42,052 bases of DNA from Rhodospirillales bacterium (GCA_018648445.1 JABGRG010000025.1:1-42052); one strand, 5' to 3'; shown: positions 24,206-36,700, counted from the first letter of the stretch. Numbers and translations: made by a program. Notes: a model not told the origin generated them from the sequence alone.

Positions 24206-25239
24206 TAGCTCGCCTTCTCGGCCATCAGACGCTCGAAAAACTCGATATATCTCCGGACGACAATGGGCTCCGTGTAATCGGCCTCGAACGCGGCCATGCC
24301 GCCCTCGGCGATATGATCGCGCAGATCTTCATCCTCGAACACGGCGCGAATGCCACTGGCGAGACCGTCAGCATCGTCAACGGGGATCAGAACGCCACTT
24401 CGCATATGTTCGATCAACATGCCCGGCCCGACGCTGTCGGCGGCGACAACCGGTTTTCCGGCGGCCCAGGCTTCGAGCACCACATTGCCCAGCGGTTCAT
24501 GCCGGGACGGGCAAACAAAGACGTCACATGCTGCCAAAAGCGCGGCCGTATCCTCGCGCCAGCCAAGAAAGCGCACCCGGGGTTTGACGCCAATGCGCTC
24601 GGCCTGGGATTCAAGGGCGTCGCGCAGCGGCCCATCACCTGCCAACCACAAATAGACGTCGGGAATTTGAGCTATCGCGTCGAGCAGAACGTCAAACGCC
24701 TTGTTCTCGTGAAGACGACCCAGCGCCACAACCAGCCGCGCGTTATAGGGCGTATACAATTCCTTGCGATCAAACGGCTCGGTCGGCGTCTGATCGACAA
24801 AATTGGGAAGGAAGTGGGCTTTTTCGGCAGGCCAGCCTTCATTCACCAGATAGTCGCGGATGTCCGGCGTGTTGCCGACCAAATGGTCGCACGCCTGATG
24901 GTATTTCAGGTCGTAATAGCCACCCAGGCGGCTGACATGCACGAAATCACCGGCCGGGCAGAATTTCGTCGCGCGGTTCATCCAGGTCATCGCCACGTGC
25001 GGCTTGAACCCCTTGATTTCGCGCCTAAAAGCAATCGGCGTGAAGATATCCAGCGGCCCGCCAAAGGGGACTTCCACCGGCTCGATGCCGACCTCGCGCA
25101 AGGCTGCGGCCCGTTCCGCGTGTTTGCGAATCATGACAAGCTGCTGCACCCCGGCCCGGTGAAGGGCCGGAACGAGACGCATGAAAAACGCCTCGGCGCC
25201 GCCGTGCTTGGCTCCGGCCATGGCTTGCAGAATGCGCAT
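24205..25239 (-). CDS. Glycosyltransferase family 4 (WaaG/RfaG-like)
   Basis: This 344-residue GT-B enzyme starts MRILQAMAGAKHGGAEAFF, with the glycine-rich N-terminal acceptor loop. The C-terminal nucleotide-sugar domain has VALGRLHENKAFDVLLDAI and the E-x7-E motif in RHEPLGNVVLEAWAAGKPVVA. These retaining enzymes add a sugar to lipopolysaccharide core or other surface glycans at the inner face of the membrane. Donor and acceptor are not readable. Its start codon shares one base with the stop of the upstream glycosyltransferase (TAATG), and its stop overlaps the asnB start in the same way, so the three are coupled. Confidence 0.88.
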   Translation of the reverse strand: MRILQAMAGAKHGGAEAFFMRLVPALHRAGVQQLVMIRKHAERAAALREVGIEPVEVPFGGPLDIFTPIAFRREIKGFKPHVAMTWMNRATKFCPAGDFVHVSRLGGYYDLKYHQACDHLVGNTPDIRDYLVNEGWPAEKAHFLPNFVDQTPTEPFDRKELYTPYNARLVVALGRLHENKAFDVLLDAIAQIPDVYLWLAGDGPLRDALESQAERIGVKPRVRFLGWREDTAALLAACDVFVCPSRHEPLGNVVLEAWAAGKPVVAADSVGPGMLIEHMRSGVLIPVDDADGLASGIRAVFEDEDLRDHIAEGGMAAFEADYTEPIVVRRYIEFFERLMAEKAS

Positions 25240-26273
25240 TACGAAATTAACTCCTCAAAAGCCGCCGCCGCTTCGGGCCATCCCCATCGCCGCTGTTTGT
25301 CCAGCGCGCCCTCGTGGCACCGGGTCCAAAGATCGTCGTCACTCAAAAGATCAACAGCGGCGTCAGCAAATGCAGCGTCATCATCGGCGACGAAACCGGT
25401 TTCCCCGTCAACAACCCGTTCAACCACCGACCCCAGTTTCTGCACTACGGCGGGAACACCGACCGCTTGCGCTTCGCCAATGGCCAGACAAAATGTTTCG
25501 TTCAGATCACCACGGTATAGCATGACCCGGGAGGCGCGCAATTCATCCGCCAGTTCTTTTTTGGGAAGCGGATCGCGCAGAACGACACTATGCCCGGAAA
25601 GCCCGCGCGCCTTGTCCAGCACTATCTTCATGGGATTGGCCTTGGCCGCACCCGCACTTCCGTAAGTGCCCGGCCCGGAAAATACATGCAGTTCGGCGCC
25701 CGGAACCTTGGGGCGGATTTCGCCGACCCATAGATCCAGCAACCAGCTAAGCGAGCGCAACGGGTTCGACGTGAATACGGCGCGCGGGCCGGGCGGCTCG
25801 GTGGCCGTTTCGGCCTTTCGGAACACATCGGGCAGGCCGTACGGGATGACAATGCGATCCCCCGCCGGAGCCCAGGCCGGATAGGTCGTTTCATGGTAAT
25901 CGCCGATAAAAACAATGGCAGGCTTAATGCGCCACAGTTTCCACAAATACCGCCACTTCAAAAGATATTGGGCCGGATTGTGTATCCAGAAAACCGTTCG
26001 CTTGGCACGCGGCATGAGGGGCAATAATTTGTCCCCACGATTGGCGATATAGAGATCAGCCGTCTCGGGCATATTGCCGTCGATGGGCGCCCAGTCGACC
26101 CCGTTGTGAACGAGGGGGGCAACGCATTTGTTGCGCGCGATAACCTCGTGCCCGCGCTTAGCCAGCTCTTCCAGCAGAAACACAACAGAGGTTTCGACAC
26201 CGCCCAACGGACGTTCTTCAATGGTGCGGCCATCAAATTGGATACCGTCGTCGGCGAAAACAATACGTGCCAT
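25239..26273 (-). CDS. Glycosyltransferase, GT4-like
   Basis: This 344-residue GT-B-fold protein has an N-terminal PLGGVETSVVFLLEELAKRGHEV acceptor loop. A C-terminal donor site follows with FTSNPLRSLSWLLDLW and E-x7-E in ETFCLAIGEAQAVGVPAVV, followed by GETGFVADDD. By chance it has the same length as the next gene but little sequence likeness, so it is not a recent duplicate. It likely adds another sugar to the same glycan. Its ATG directly abuts the stop of the GT2 gene (no spacer). Confidence 0.82.
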   Translation of the reverse strand: MARIVFADDGIQFDGRTIEERPLGGVETSVVFLLEELAKRGHEVIARNKCVAPLVHNGVDWAPIDGNMPETADLYIANRGDKLLPLMPRAKRTVFWIHNPAQYLLKWRYLWKLWRIKPAIVFIGDYHETTYPAWAPAGDRIVIPYGLPDVFRKAETATEPPGPRAVFTSNPLRSLSWLLDLWVGEIRPKVPGAELHVFSGPGTYGSAGAAKANPMKIVLDKARGLSGHSVVLRDPLPKKELADELRASRVMLYRGDLNETFCLAIGEAQAVGVPAVVQKLGSVVERVVDGETGFVADDDAAFADAAVDLLSDDDLWTRCHEGALDKQRRWGWPEAAAAFEELIS

Positions 26274-27032
26274 TCAGTCTTTCTCCAGCCGCGCCTTAAG
26301 ATGGGATAGAAGCGGAAATAAACCGGCGAAAAGCGCGATGGCCAGACCGTGGCCGCCTTCGCGGTACCCTTTGCGCATGACATAGCATTTGATGAAACGC
26401 GAAAACAGACGCCGCACGTTGTTGGGCAACGATCCGATCTCGCCCGATTGGCGCAGGTCTGCCGCCCGCGCCGTTGAATAATTATCGAGCCGCCGGATCA
26501 TGTCCGAAATATTGCGATCCACATAGTGATCAAGCCGGGCCTTCAGCATCGGCCCCTTGCGCCCTGACCATTCAAGGCGCGGATGGACCCGTTGGTCGCC
26601 CCACACCTTGACGCCCTTGCGGAACAAACCAGGGTACGCGGCCTTGCCAAACGACGCCCCCCAACCCCAGCGCACCAGACGCTCACCGATGTAGTTATCA
26701 ACGAGAATTTCGTGCCAATCGAAGATGGTCGTGCGAATGGTGTTACGGATTTCCTTGGCCAGTGCGTCGGGCACGCGTTCGTCGGCGTCGATTTCGAATA
26801 TCCATTGACCCTGACAGGCGGCGATGGCGGCGTTGCGGCGCTGCCCTTCGGTGGGCCAGCTTCCTTCGATGATGTTGTCGGTGAACGTCTCGGCGATTTC
26901 TTTGGACGCGTCGGTGCATTTATCGAGCGCAACAACGATTTCATCGGCGAACTTCAGCCGTTCCAGACAATCGGCAAGCTGGTGGGCTTCGTTGTGAACC
27001 GAGATCACCGCCGTTAGTTCAGGGGCCGTCAT
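26274..27032 (-). CDS. Glycosyltransferase family 2 (WaaE/KdtX-like)
   Basis: This 252-residue GT-A enzyme has the N-terminal strand LTAVISVHNEA, VALDKCTDAS and the DxD metal/nucleotide motif FEIDADERV. QRRNAAIAACQGQWIFEID matches the WaaE/LgtF group of LPS-core beta-glucosyltransferases. A basic, hydrophobic C-terminus (KCYVMRKGYREGGHGLAIALFAGLFPLL) suggests membrane attachment. The frame extends upstream, but the ATG at 27032 overlaps the heptosyltransferase stop as ATGA, and the motif spacing fits this start. Confidence 0.87.
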   Translation of the reverse strand: MTAPELTAVISVHNEAHQLADCLERLKFADEIVVALDKCTDASKEIAETFTDNIIEGSWPTEGQRRNAAIAACQGQWIFEIDADERVPDALAKEIRNTIRTTIFDWHEILVDNYIGERLVRWGWGASFGKAAYPGLFRKGVKVWGDQRVHPRLEWSGRKGPMLKARLDHYVDRNISDMIRRLDNYSTARAADLRQSGEIGSLPNNVRRLFSRFIKCYVMRKGYREGGHGLAIALFAGLFPLLSHLKARLEKD

Positions 27033-27991
27033 GATGCCGCTCCCTTGGTACGCTGCCACAACTCGTTGGCCGCGCTTTCCACCGCATCCACGCCAAGGCT
27101 GTCCATCAGCGAACCGGTGATGCGGTGGTCGAAATCCTCGGGGAATATTTCATCGAACCCTTTTTCGGCGCGAACAAACGCACCCAGCTTTCCCCAAGGT
27201 CCGTAAAGCTCTTCGCGGCTGGGTCCGAAAAGCCCAAGCGTCAGGATTTGCGCCGCCGCCGCCATGTGCATGAGACCCGAATCGTTGCCCACGTAAATCG
27301 CGCAGCGTTTCAGGCAGGCGAACACTTCCAGCAGGTCCGGTCCACCCATTAGATCGATGCACCGATCCGCCGGAACGGTTGCGATCAGATCCGCCACTTC
27401 GCTTCGTTCATCCCCGTGGCCGAAAAAGGCGACGCGCCCACCGGGCAAGATGCCGTCCGATGCGGTCAGCCGCGCGATCAATTTTGCGAAATTTTCAGGC
27501 TGCCACGTTTTGCCCACCCAGTTGGCCGTGGGACCGATGGCCAGAACCGGCGGGCCGTCGCCAATCAATTCGGCTGCCCGTTTTTCGTGAGCGTCGGTGG
27601 CCCACAGGCGCGGGGCCGGGGGATTGTCGGCCAGCCCCAACAATCCGGCCTGGTGGATAACGCGGTGCGCCTCCCCGGTATTGCGTGACAGGTGGCGTGT
27701 GTCGCGCCCGGCCAAAAGGTAGGTAAGGGGCGCGCGGCGCAAATCAATCAACACGTCCCAGAATTGGCCGACGCATGAGACCCACAGGTCCAGCCAGTGC
27801 AGCGACCATTTCTTTTTGCGAAGAACGATGATGCGTTCCAGATTGGGAACGGCTTCAAACAACGGTGCGGCAGCCGGTCCGCAGGCGACCGTAATGCGCG
27901 CGTCCGGGTAGCGCCCGATCAAATGATCCAGCAGCCCGGTGGAAAGAACGGCGTCGCCGATGCGAGTCGCGGTGATGAACAAAATTCTCAT
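27029..27991 (-). CDS. Glycosyltransferase family 9 (ADP-heptose:LPS heptosyltransferase-like)
   Basis: This 320-residue GT-B protein begins MRILFITATRIGDAVLSTGL, the typical GT9 start with the catalytic-site aspartate in GDAV. It carries GPTANWVGKTWQPENFAKL for the donor phosphate/ribose site and YVGNDSGLMHMAAA, the GT9 C-terminal signature. It transfers heptose from an ADP-activated donor to the inner LPS core. This enzyme anchors the interpretation of the whole eight-gene minus-strand run as LPS-core or related glycan synthesis. It is the first gene of that run and is divergent from ygfZ across 143 nt. Confidence 0.88.
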   Translation of the reverse strand: MRILFITATRIGDAVLSTGLLDHLIGRYPDARITVACGPAAAPLFEAVPNLERIIVLRKKKWSLHWLDLWVSCVGQFWDVLIDLRRAPLTYLLAGRDTRHLSRNTGEAHRVIHQAGLLGLADNPPAPRLWATDAHEKRAAELIGDGPPVLAIGPTANWVGKTWQPENFAKLIARLTASDGILPGGRVAFFGHGDERSEVADLIATVPADRCIDLMGGPDLLEVFACLKRCAIYVGNDSGLMHMAAAAQILTLGLFGPSREELYGPWGKLGAFVRAEKGFDEIFPEDFDHRITGSLMDSLGVDAVESAANELWQRTKGAAS

Positions 27992-28134
27992 GGCGCGGCA
28001 CGTCGGCGGTTGTTCAAACGGTTATTCGCATTCATTGTCATCCGCGCGTGTTATACGTTCAGAAATCATACTTGCATAGGCCTGAGCCCGTGCCAAATAA
28101 CAACCGTTGATGCCACCAACGCAGACGGGGGAAT

Positions 28135-29001
28135 ATGCCGAGTTTTACGATACTGAAGGATCGCGCGCTGATCGGCCTGACCGGCGCGGACGCGCGCAGT
28201 TTTTTGCAGGGCCTTATCTCCAACGACGTCGCCAAGGTCGGCCCCGAGCGCGCCATTTACGCCGCCTTCCTGACGGCGCAGGGCAAGTACCTGTTTGACT
28301 TCTTCGTCATCCAAATGGGCGAGACCCTGCTGCTGGATTGCGAAGCGGCGCGCGCCCCCGATTTTTTGCGCCGCCTGTCGATGTACAAGTTGCGCGCCTC
28401 GGTCGAGATCACCGAGCGCAGCGATGAATTCGCCGTCGCCGCCGTTTTCGGCGACGGTGTCGCTCAATGTATGGGGCTGGAAGACGTCGCCGGGCAGGCG
28501 TGTGAGTGTGGTGGCGGCATTGCGTTCATGGACCCACGTTTGGCCGCTGCGGGCGCACGGGCCATTCTTCCCGTTGGCCGGGACATCGCCGGATGCACCC
28601 CGGCCACCTTCGAGGACTACGACGAAGGACGCCTGCGTCTGGGCCTGCCCGACGGAAGCCGCGACATGATTGTCGAGAAAACCCTGCTGCTGGAAGCGGG
28701 TTTCGCCGAGCTGAACGGCGTCGACTGGGACAAGGGCTGTTTTCTCGGTCAGGAATTAACCGCGCGCACGAAATACAGGGGATTGGTGAAACGCAGGCTG
28801 GTTCCGGTTAATGTGCAGGGGCCGCTGCCCGATCCCGGCACGCCGATACTGGCCGATGGCCGCGAAGTGGGCGAGATGCGCTCAGGCTTGGCCGGTTTGG
28901 GCATGGCCGTCATGCGCATCGAAGCGGTGAACGGCACGGCTGAATGCAGCGCGGGGGAAACCCGCATACTCCCGATCAAACCCGATTGGGCCGAGTTTTA
29001 G
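28135..29001 (+). CDS. ygfZ: Folate-binding protein YgfZ (Fe-S cluster maintenance)
   Basis: This 288-residue protein of the GcvT-like/IBA57 family carries the diagnostic motif K-G-C-F-L-G-Q-E (DKGCFLGQELTARTKYRG) near residue 200, including the essential cysteine. YgfZ uses tetrahydrofolate to help build or repair certain 4Fe-4S proteins such as MiaB-type radical SAM enzymes. N-terminal LIGLTGADARSFLQGLISNDV is also typical. GGGG precedes the ATG. A methyltransferase gene follows after 9 nt and probably belongs to the same operon. Confidence 0.92.
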   Translation: MPSFTILKDRALIGLTGADARSFLQGLISNDVAKVGPERAIYAAFLTAQGKYLFDFFVIQMGETLLLDCEAARAPDFLRRLSMYKLRASVEITERSDEFAVAAVFGDGVAQCMGLEDVAGQACECGGGIAFMDPRLAAAGARAILPVGRDIAGCTPATFEDYDEGRLRLGLPDGSRDMIVEKTLLLEAGFAELNGVDWDKGCFLGQELTARTKYRGLVKRRLVPVNVQGPLPDPGTPILADGREVGEMRSGLAGLGMAVMRIEAVNGTAECSAGETRILPIKPDWAEF

Positions 29002-29010
29002 GAGCGAAAC

Positions 29011-29661
29011 GTGGACCCGCAATCCATCCGAGACGCCGCCCGAAGGCTGGCCCCCATCGCAGCGCTATATACCTTGCGGCTGCGCGAATGCGGGTCGGCG
29101 GCGCGCGGCGTCTATTGGAAAAACGAGGAAGGCCAGCGCCTGCGCTTCGAAGTGCTGCTGGGCGTTCTCGATTTGAAGGACGACGCGGGCGGTATCACCA
29201 TCAACGATCTGGGCTGCGGCTACGGGGCCTTTTTCGACTATCTGGCCGACAAGCCGGTGATGCAGGGCAGCCGCTTCTTCGGCTACGACATTTCAGACAA
29301 AATGGTGATTGAGGCGCGGACCCGCATCCAGGATACCCGCGCCACCTTCACCCAAAGCCTCATGGCAACCGAAGTCGCCGACTACTCCTTCGTGTCCGGC
29401 ACCTACAATATGAAGCTGGACGAACACGACCGCGACTGGTCGGCCTATGTCGAGGAAAACCTGAAACAGCTATGGAGCAAGACCCGCAGGGGCCTCGCCT
29501 TCAACATGCTCGACCTGCGCACCAAAAAGCGCAAGGAAAACGACCTCTACTACGCCGACTGGCAAGTCTACCGCGACTTCTGTCTGCGCGACCTCTCCCC
29601 CAACGTAGAAGTCCTGCGCAATTATCCTCTGGATGAATGGACGATCTACGTGCATCGGTGA
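29011..29661 (+). CDS. Class I SAM-dependent methyltransferase
   Basis: This 216-residue protein has motif I INDLGCGYGAFFDYL and the acidic residue at the end of strand two (FFGYDISDKMV). The fold is that of class I methyltransferases. A WVSGTYNMKLD-like segment (FVSGTYNMKLDEHD) is family-specific but I cannot name a substrate. The start is GTG, preceded by GGAGCG at ideal spacing. It lies 9 nt after ygfZ. The C-terminal half is rich in charged and aromatic residues. The product is cytoplasmic. Substrate unknown. Confidence 0.82.
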   Translation: MDPQSIRDAARRLAPIAALYTLRLRECGSAARGVYWKNEEGQRLRFEVLLGVLDLKDDAGGITINDLGCGYGAFFDYLADKPVMQGSRFFGYDISDKMVIEARTRIQDTRATFTQSLMATEVADYSFVSGTYNMKLDEHDRDWSAYVEENLKQLWSKTRRGLAFNMLDLRTKKRKENDLYYADWQVYRDFCLRDLSPNVEVLRNYPLDEWTIYVHR

Positions 29662-29693
29662 TGGGGGGCTTTTCCACACTTGGGGAGCACAAA

Positions 29694-30581
29694 TCAGGGG
29701 CAGGCAAGACGAACCGCCTCGAATTCGCTTTCCCCTTCATTGTCGGCGGGCGCGAAAACCGACACGGTGCAGGGTGGATCGAGTTCGGTGAAGTGGTAAA
29801 CGGCGGCGACGCTGCCCGGACCAGCTCCGGAATGGCCGATGGCATATCCGGCCCGGGCTGTTCGGCCGATCATCAAGCCAAGCCCGTAACCCGCAGATTT
29901 CCAAGGCCGATCTTCCGTCAGACATCCGCCGATCAAGTAACGGTCTGTCATTGCCGCAAGCATGTCGGAGGGCAAAACTTGTCCCGAGACGAGATAATGA
30001 AGGAACCGCGCGGCATCGCCGGCGGTGCCAATTAGCAGGCCGTGATAAACCCACGCTGGATGGTAGGTGTGCGGATTGCCCCAGGCCGTACCCGCAAGAT
30101 CGCGCGGTTTCGCCGCCATTCGGACCGAGGCGAGCCCAAGAGGTGCGAAAACCAGACGCAGCAACGCGGTTTCGATGTCTTCATCAAGCACGCGTTCGAT
30201 CAAACGGCGCACCAACAGATAGCCGACATTCGAATAGGCCCACCCGTGGCCGGGTTGGAAATCGAGATGATCGAGCCCAACGCGGCGTAACAACGTTTCG
30301 ACATCCCACGGCGAGTCTCCTCGCTGAACGGCCTCGTGATAAGATGTGAGCCTTCCGTAGTCTGGAATACCGGCACGGTGTTGTAACAATTGGCGCAACG
30401 AATAAGGTTTGCCGTCAATCCTGTCATCAAGAGAGAGCCGCCCGTCAGCAACGAGCCTGAGCGCACAGACCGCGAGCGCCGTCTTGGTAAAGCTCCACCA
30501 GGGAACATCGGGCTGAGCCGCGTCGTCCGCGTGCTCGTCCCCGCCATTGATTCGCGCCGTGACACAGGTCAGCCCGCTCAT
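29694..30581 (-). CDS. Serine hydrolase, class C beta-lactamase family
   Basis: This 295-residue protein carries the three motifs of the penicillin-recognising serine enzymes: S30-x-x-K33 (WWSFTKTAL), Y116-S-N118 (WAYSNVGY) and H250-S-G252 (AIGHSGAG) in place of K-T-G. The HSG variant is common in esterases and peptidases of this superfamily and does not imply antibiotic resistance. No signal peptide is visible. The ATG at 30581 follows GAGGGAAAGAG, while the frame itself opens farther upstream. It is convergent with the methyltransferase gene. The native substrate is unknown. Confidence 0.85.
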   Translation of the reverse strand: MSGLTCVTARINGGDEHADDAAQPDVPWWSFTKTALAVCALRLVADGRLSLDDRIDGKPYSLRQLLQHRAGIPDYGRLTSYHEAVQRGDSPWDVETLLRRVGLDHLDFQPGHGWAYSNVGYLLVRRLIERVLDEDIETALLRLVFAPLGLASVRMAAKPRDLAGTAWGNPHTYHPAWVYHGLLIGTAGDAARFLHYLVSGQVLPSDMLAAMTDRYLIGGCLTEDRPWKSAGYGLGLMIGRTARAGYAIGHSGAGPGSVAAVYHFTELDPPCTVSVFAPADNEGESEFEAVRLACP

Positions 30582-30657
30582 GTCTCTTTCCCTCGCTCGG
30601 ATTGATATGCGGCACAGCAGGCGTCGACGGTGCATTGTCGCCGGTCATGCCAGACGC

Positions 30658-30885
30658 TTACCTCTTCATGCCAAACCACCTCTGCGATTTCAAGCACACC
30701 CTTACCAGCATCAGCATCACCGGAACCTCGATAAGGACGCCGACGACGGTAGCCAATGCTGCGCCCGACGATAATCCGAACAGCGTTACCGATGTTGCGA
30801 TGGCGACTTCGAAGTGGTTGGAGGCGCCGATGAGGACGGTTTGCAGGAAGAGGGGGACGGCGATCCATACGACGGTGAGCGGGTT
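30658..30885 (-). pseudogene. Remnant of an ACR3-type arsenite exporter (C-terminal fragment)
   Basis: On the minus strand this 75-residue frame reads [16 protein letters not shown]..., then [32 protein letters not shown] and a final RWFGMKR before TAA. This is a clear match to the last transmembrane helices of ACR3 arsenite permeases. The N-terminal three quarters are absent. Compared with the family, about 25 residues are also missing between LFLQT and VLIGASN, so it looks internally deleted as well as truncated. There is no start codon or ribosome site. Upstream sequence becomes Arg/Lys-rich and non-homologous. No other ars gene is nearby. I call it a decayed relic. Confidence 0.8.
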
Positions 30886-30981
30886 GGCGGATCGCTTGCG
30901 TCTGGATTGGCGTTCATTTTTTTCGCTTCCTCTCGTTTTTCCCGCCCTGCTTGGTATTCGCTAAGCCCCACATCCCGCAAC

Positions 30982-31011
30982 AAAAAAACGGGGGCCCCAA
31001 CAGGACCCCCG
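30982..31011 (-). terminator. Intrinsic terminator of the ppdK operon
   Basis: On the minus strand the stem CGGGGGTCC / GGGCCCCCG (9 bp, one G-U pair) with loop TGTTG is followed directly by seven T's. It lies 31 nt after the ppdK stop codon and should end the housekeeping transcript. Confidence 0.9.
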
Positions 31012-31041
31012 CTTCTTTTCGTTCTTTTAGGTAGCGTTGGG

Positions 31042-33717
<2,676 letters not shown>

Positions 33718-33722
33718 CGTTC

Positions 33723-35801
33723 CTACCCTTCTATCGTTGAGAAGTCGGCGACCTGTGACAGCGCCGACCGGATTGTTGATAACAAACGCAACCGGTTCCT
33801 TCGCAGATCCGGTTCTTCGCAATTAACCGTGACGTCGTCGAAAAACGCGTCGACCGGTTTGCGCAGCCGGGCCAGAGAGCCCATGGCTTCGTCAAACCGT
33901 TCGTCACGAATATGTGCGGCAACCTGAGGCATGATTTCCCCAAGTTTTCCGCTCAATTCCTTTTCTTCGTCCTGGCGAAGCAAATTTCCATCCGCCTCGT
34001 CCGCGTAACTTTCACCATCCTTTTTTTCTTCAATACGGACGATGTTGGCGGCACGCCGGAAGGCCGTCAGAAGATCGGCTCCGTCCTCGGTATCAAGGAA
34101 CGCCGCCAGGGCGTCGACCCTGGCAAGAAGGCGAACAAGATCGTCCTCGCCACCCAGGGCGAACACGGCGGCAATCAAATCGTGCCGCACGCCTTTCTCG
34201 CGGAGGTGCACTTTCATCCTATCGGCGAAAAAGTCAAGCAACTCTTTCACGTTCAGGGCTTCGGCCGACGAAATTCCGTCAGCGGCGTAAAGCGTACGCG
34301 CGCGCTCAAACACTTCAAACAACGGAAGCCGCAAGCCGTTTTCGACAATCAGACGAATGGCGCCCAGTGCGGCCCGGCGCAGCGCGAACGGGTCCTTGGA
34401 GCCGGTCGGCTTTTCGTCGATGGCAAAGAAACCGACTAGCATGTCGATCTTGTCTGCCAACGCTACGGTGACACTAAGCGGGTTGCTCGGGCAATCGTCA
34501 CCGGGGCCTTGCGGCGAATAATGCTCGGCGACGGCCTCGGCCACTTCCGCCTTCTCGCCGTCGTTCAGCGCGTAGTAACGGCCCATGATCCCCTGAAGTT
34601 CGGGGAACTCGTAAACCATTTCGCTGGTCAGGTCGGCCTTGCAAAGAAGAGCGGCGCGGTCGGCGTCCGCTTCATTCGCGCCTTCCACATGGGCTGAAAT
34701 GGTCTTGCCCAATTCGCGGATGCGCGTAACGCGCGCCAGATCGCTGCCCAGTCTGGCATGGAAAACCCGGTCCCCCAGGGTATCGACTAGTTTTTCCAGC
34801 GGCGCTTTGCGGTCCTGACCCCAGAAAAACTTGGCGTCGGACAGGCGTGCGCGCAGGACGCGTTCGTTGCCTTTGACGATTTCGTCGCCACCGTCGCGGG
34901 CCTCATTGTTTGCAACGAAGATAAAGCGCGGCGCAAGATTACCGTCGGCATCCAGCGTCGAGAAATACTTCTGATGGGCGCGCATGGACAATGCCAGCAC
35001 TTCGCTGGGCAAATCCATGAAAGCTTCGTCAATTGCGCCTACGCGAACCACCGGCCATTCGACCAGACCGGCGACCTCGGCCAGCAAGCCCTTGTCGGCT
35101 TTCAATTGAAGCCCGGCATCCTTGGCTAGCTTTTCGGCCTCGGCCAGAATGACCTCGCGCCGCTCGGCAGGGTCCAGCATGACCTTGGCTGCACGCAGCT
35201 TGGTTTCATAATCAGCAAAGCCCGAAACTTTGATCTCGTCGGGAGCCAGGAAGCGATGGCCGAACGTAGAACTACCCGCTTTGACGTGGTTGAACTCGAC
35301 GGGAACGGACGCGCCGTCGAACAGGCAAAGAATGCTGTGCAGCGGACGCACCCAGCGAACCCCGTAGTCTCCCCAGCGCATGGACTTGGGCCAGGGAAGC
35401 GCTGTCATGGCCGCCGATACGATTTCCGGCAGCGCCTGCGCGGCAGCCTGTCCCTTGCGCTCGATCACGGCAACGTAGAACGCGCCCTTCTTCGGGTCTT
35501 CGCGGGTTTCGCATTCGTCCAGATTTGATAGCCCGGCGGCCTTGAGAAAGCCTTCAATGGCTTTTTCCGGCGAACCGACGCGCGGGCCTTTGCGTTCGTC
35601 CTTAACATCGGGCTGCGCCAGCGGCAGGCCGTCGACCACAAGGGTCAGCCTGCGCGGCGTCACATAAGCCTCGGCCTTTTTGAATTCGAGCCCGGAATCT
35701 TTCAGCCCTGCCGTGACCAGACGCTTCAGGTCATCAGCAGCGCGGGCCTGCATGCGGGCGGGGATTTCTTCGGAAAACAGTTCAAGCAGTAGTTCGGCCA
35801 T
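33723..35801 (-). CDS. glyS: Glycyl-tRNA synthetase beta subunit
   Basis: This 692-residue protein is the beta chain of the bacterial alpha2beta2 glycyl-tRNA synthetase, which binds tRNA-Gly. The start [18 protein letters not shown] and internal [22 protein letters not shown] and [11 protein letters not shown] are typical. The C-terminal anticodon-binding part contains [13 protein letters not shown]. Length is normal. It follows glyQ after 3 nt and precedes ppdK by 5 nt, so all three are probably on one transcript. Confidence 0.97.
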   Translation of the reverse strand: MAELLLELFSEEIPARMQARAADDLKRLVTAGLKDSGLEFKKAEAYVTPRRLTLVVDGLPLAQPDVKDERKGPRVGSPEKAIEGFLKAAGLSNLDECETREDPKKGAFYVAVIERKGQAAAQALPEIVSAAMTALPWPKSMRWGDYGVRWVRPLHSILCLFDGASVPVEFNHVKAGSSTFGHRFLAPDEIKVSGFADYETKLRAAKVMLDPAERREVILAEAEKLAKDAGLQLKADKGLLAEVAGLVEWPVVRVGAIDEAFMDLPSEVLALSMRAHQKYFSTLDADGNLAPRFIFVANNEARDGGDEIVKGNERVLRARLSDAKFFWGQDRKAPLEKLVDTLGDRVFHARLGSDLARVTRIRELGKTISAHVEGANEADADRAALLCKADLTSEMVYEFPELQGIMGRYYALNDGEKAEVAEAVAEHYSPQGPGDDCPSNPLSVTVALADKIDMLVGFFAIDEKPTGSKDPFALRRAALGAIRLIVENGLRLPLFEVFERARTLYAADGISSAEALNVKELLDFFADRMKVHLREKGVRHDLIAAVFALGGEDDLVRLLARVDALAAFLDTEDGADLLTAFRRAANIVRIEEKKDGESYADEADGNLLRQDEEKELSGKLGEIMPQVAAHIRDERFDEAMGSLARLRKPVDAFFDDVTVNCEEPDLRRNRLRLLSTIRSALSQVADFSTIEG

Positions 35802-35804
35802 GGC

Positions 35805-36674
35805 TCAGTCCCCCGCCGTTTGGCCGTTGAGCCAAGCTTCGCAGCAACCCTTGGCCAGCGCCCGGACACGACCGATGTAGGCGGCCCGTTCGGTTACGCT
35901 GATGACGTTGCGCGCGTCCAACAGGTTAAACGTGTGGCTGGCCTTGATACACTGGTCATAGGCCGGAAGTGCTAGCGATTGTCCCAGAAGCGCTTTGCAT
36001 TCGGCTTCGGCGTCCTCGAAGTGGCGGAATAGCACGGACGTATTCGCGTGTTCGAAGTTATAGGCCGAGAATTCTTTTTCGTTGCGCAGAAAGACATCGC
36101 CGTAGGTGACGCCCTCGCCGTTCCAATCCAGATCGTAAACGTTCTCGACTTCCTGAATGAACATGGCAAGGCGTTCGATACCGTAGGTGATTTCGGCGGT
36201 GACCGGCGCGCATTCGATGCCACCCACTTGCTGAAAGTAGGTGAACTGCGTGACTTCCATGCCGTCGCACCAGACTTCCCAGCCCAGGCCCCAAGCGCCC
36301 AGCGTCGGGCTTTCCCAGTCGTCTTCAACGAATCGGATATCGTGCAGGTCGGGATCGACGCCCAGACATCTCAGACTGTCCAGATAAAGCTGCTGAACGT
36401 CGTCGGGCGACGGTTTCAAAACCACCTGATACTGGTAGTAATGCTGCAACCGGTTGGGGTTCTCGCCGTAGCGCCCATCGGTGGGACGGCGCGAAGGCTG
36501 TACGTAGGCGGCCTTCCAGTTGTCCGGGCCAAGTGCGCGCAACGTCGTCGCCGGATGAAAGGTGCCCGCCCCGACTTCAATGTCGTAGGGCTGCAACAAC
36601 ACACATCCGCGCTCAGCCCAGAAGGACTGCAAAGCGAGAATCATGGACTGGAAGCTAGGCTTCTGATCGGGCAT
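35805..36674 (-). CDS. glyQ: Glycyl-tRNA synthetase alpha subunit
   Basis: This 289-residue protein is the catalytic class II synthetase subunit. Motifs seen include [31 protein letters not shown] (as adjacent segments), [33 protein letters not shown] and [20 protein letters not shown]. It activates glycine with ATP. The ribosome site is weak (GAAG). A 7-bp GC-rich hairpin sits in the 89-nt leader, with possible regulatory meaning. Family length and start are standard. Confidence 0.97.
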   Translation of the reverse strand: MPDQKPSFQSMILALQSFWAERGCVLLQPYDIEVGAGTFHPATTLRALGPDNWKAAYVQPSRRPTDGRYGENPNRLQHYYQYQVVLKPSPDDVQQLYLDSLRCLGVDPDLHDIRFVEDDWESPTLGAWGLGWEVWCDGMEVTQFTYFQQVGGIECAPVTAEITYGIERLAMFIQEVENVYDLDWNGEGVTYGDVFLRNEKEFSAYNFEHANTSVLFRHFEDAEAECKALLGQSLALPAYDQCIKASHTFNLLDARNVISVTERAAYIGRVRALAKGCCEAWLNGQTAGD

Positions 36675-36700
36675 GGGACTTCAATTTTCTGATGTTTTTT

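Noticed and set aside
24175..25665. 496-codon plus-strand open frame
   Set aside because: It is antisense to two clear glycosyltransferases. The composition is that of a GC-rich shadow frame.
29694..30581. Serine hydrolase as an antibiotic-resistance beta-lactamase
   Set aside because: It has the SxxK and YxN motifs, but HSG replaces KTG, no signal peptide is visible and there is no ampR-type neighbour. A general esterase or peptidase is more likely.
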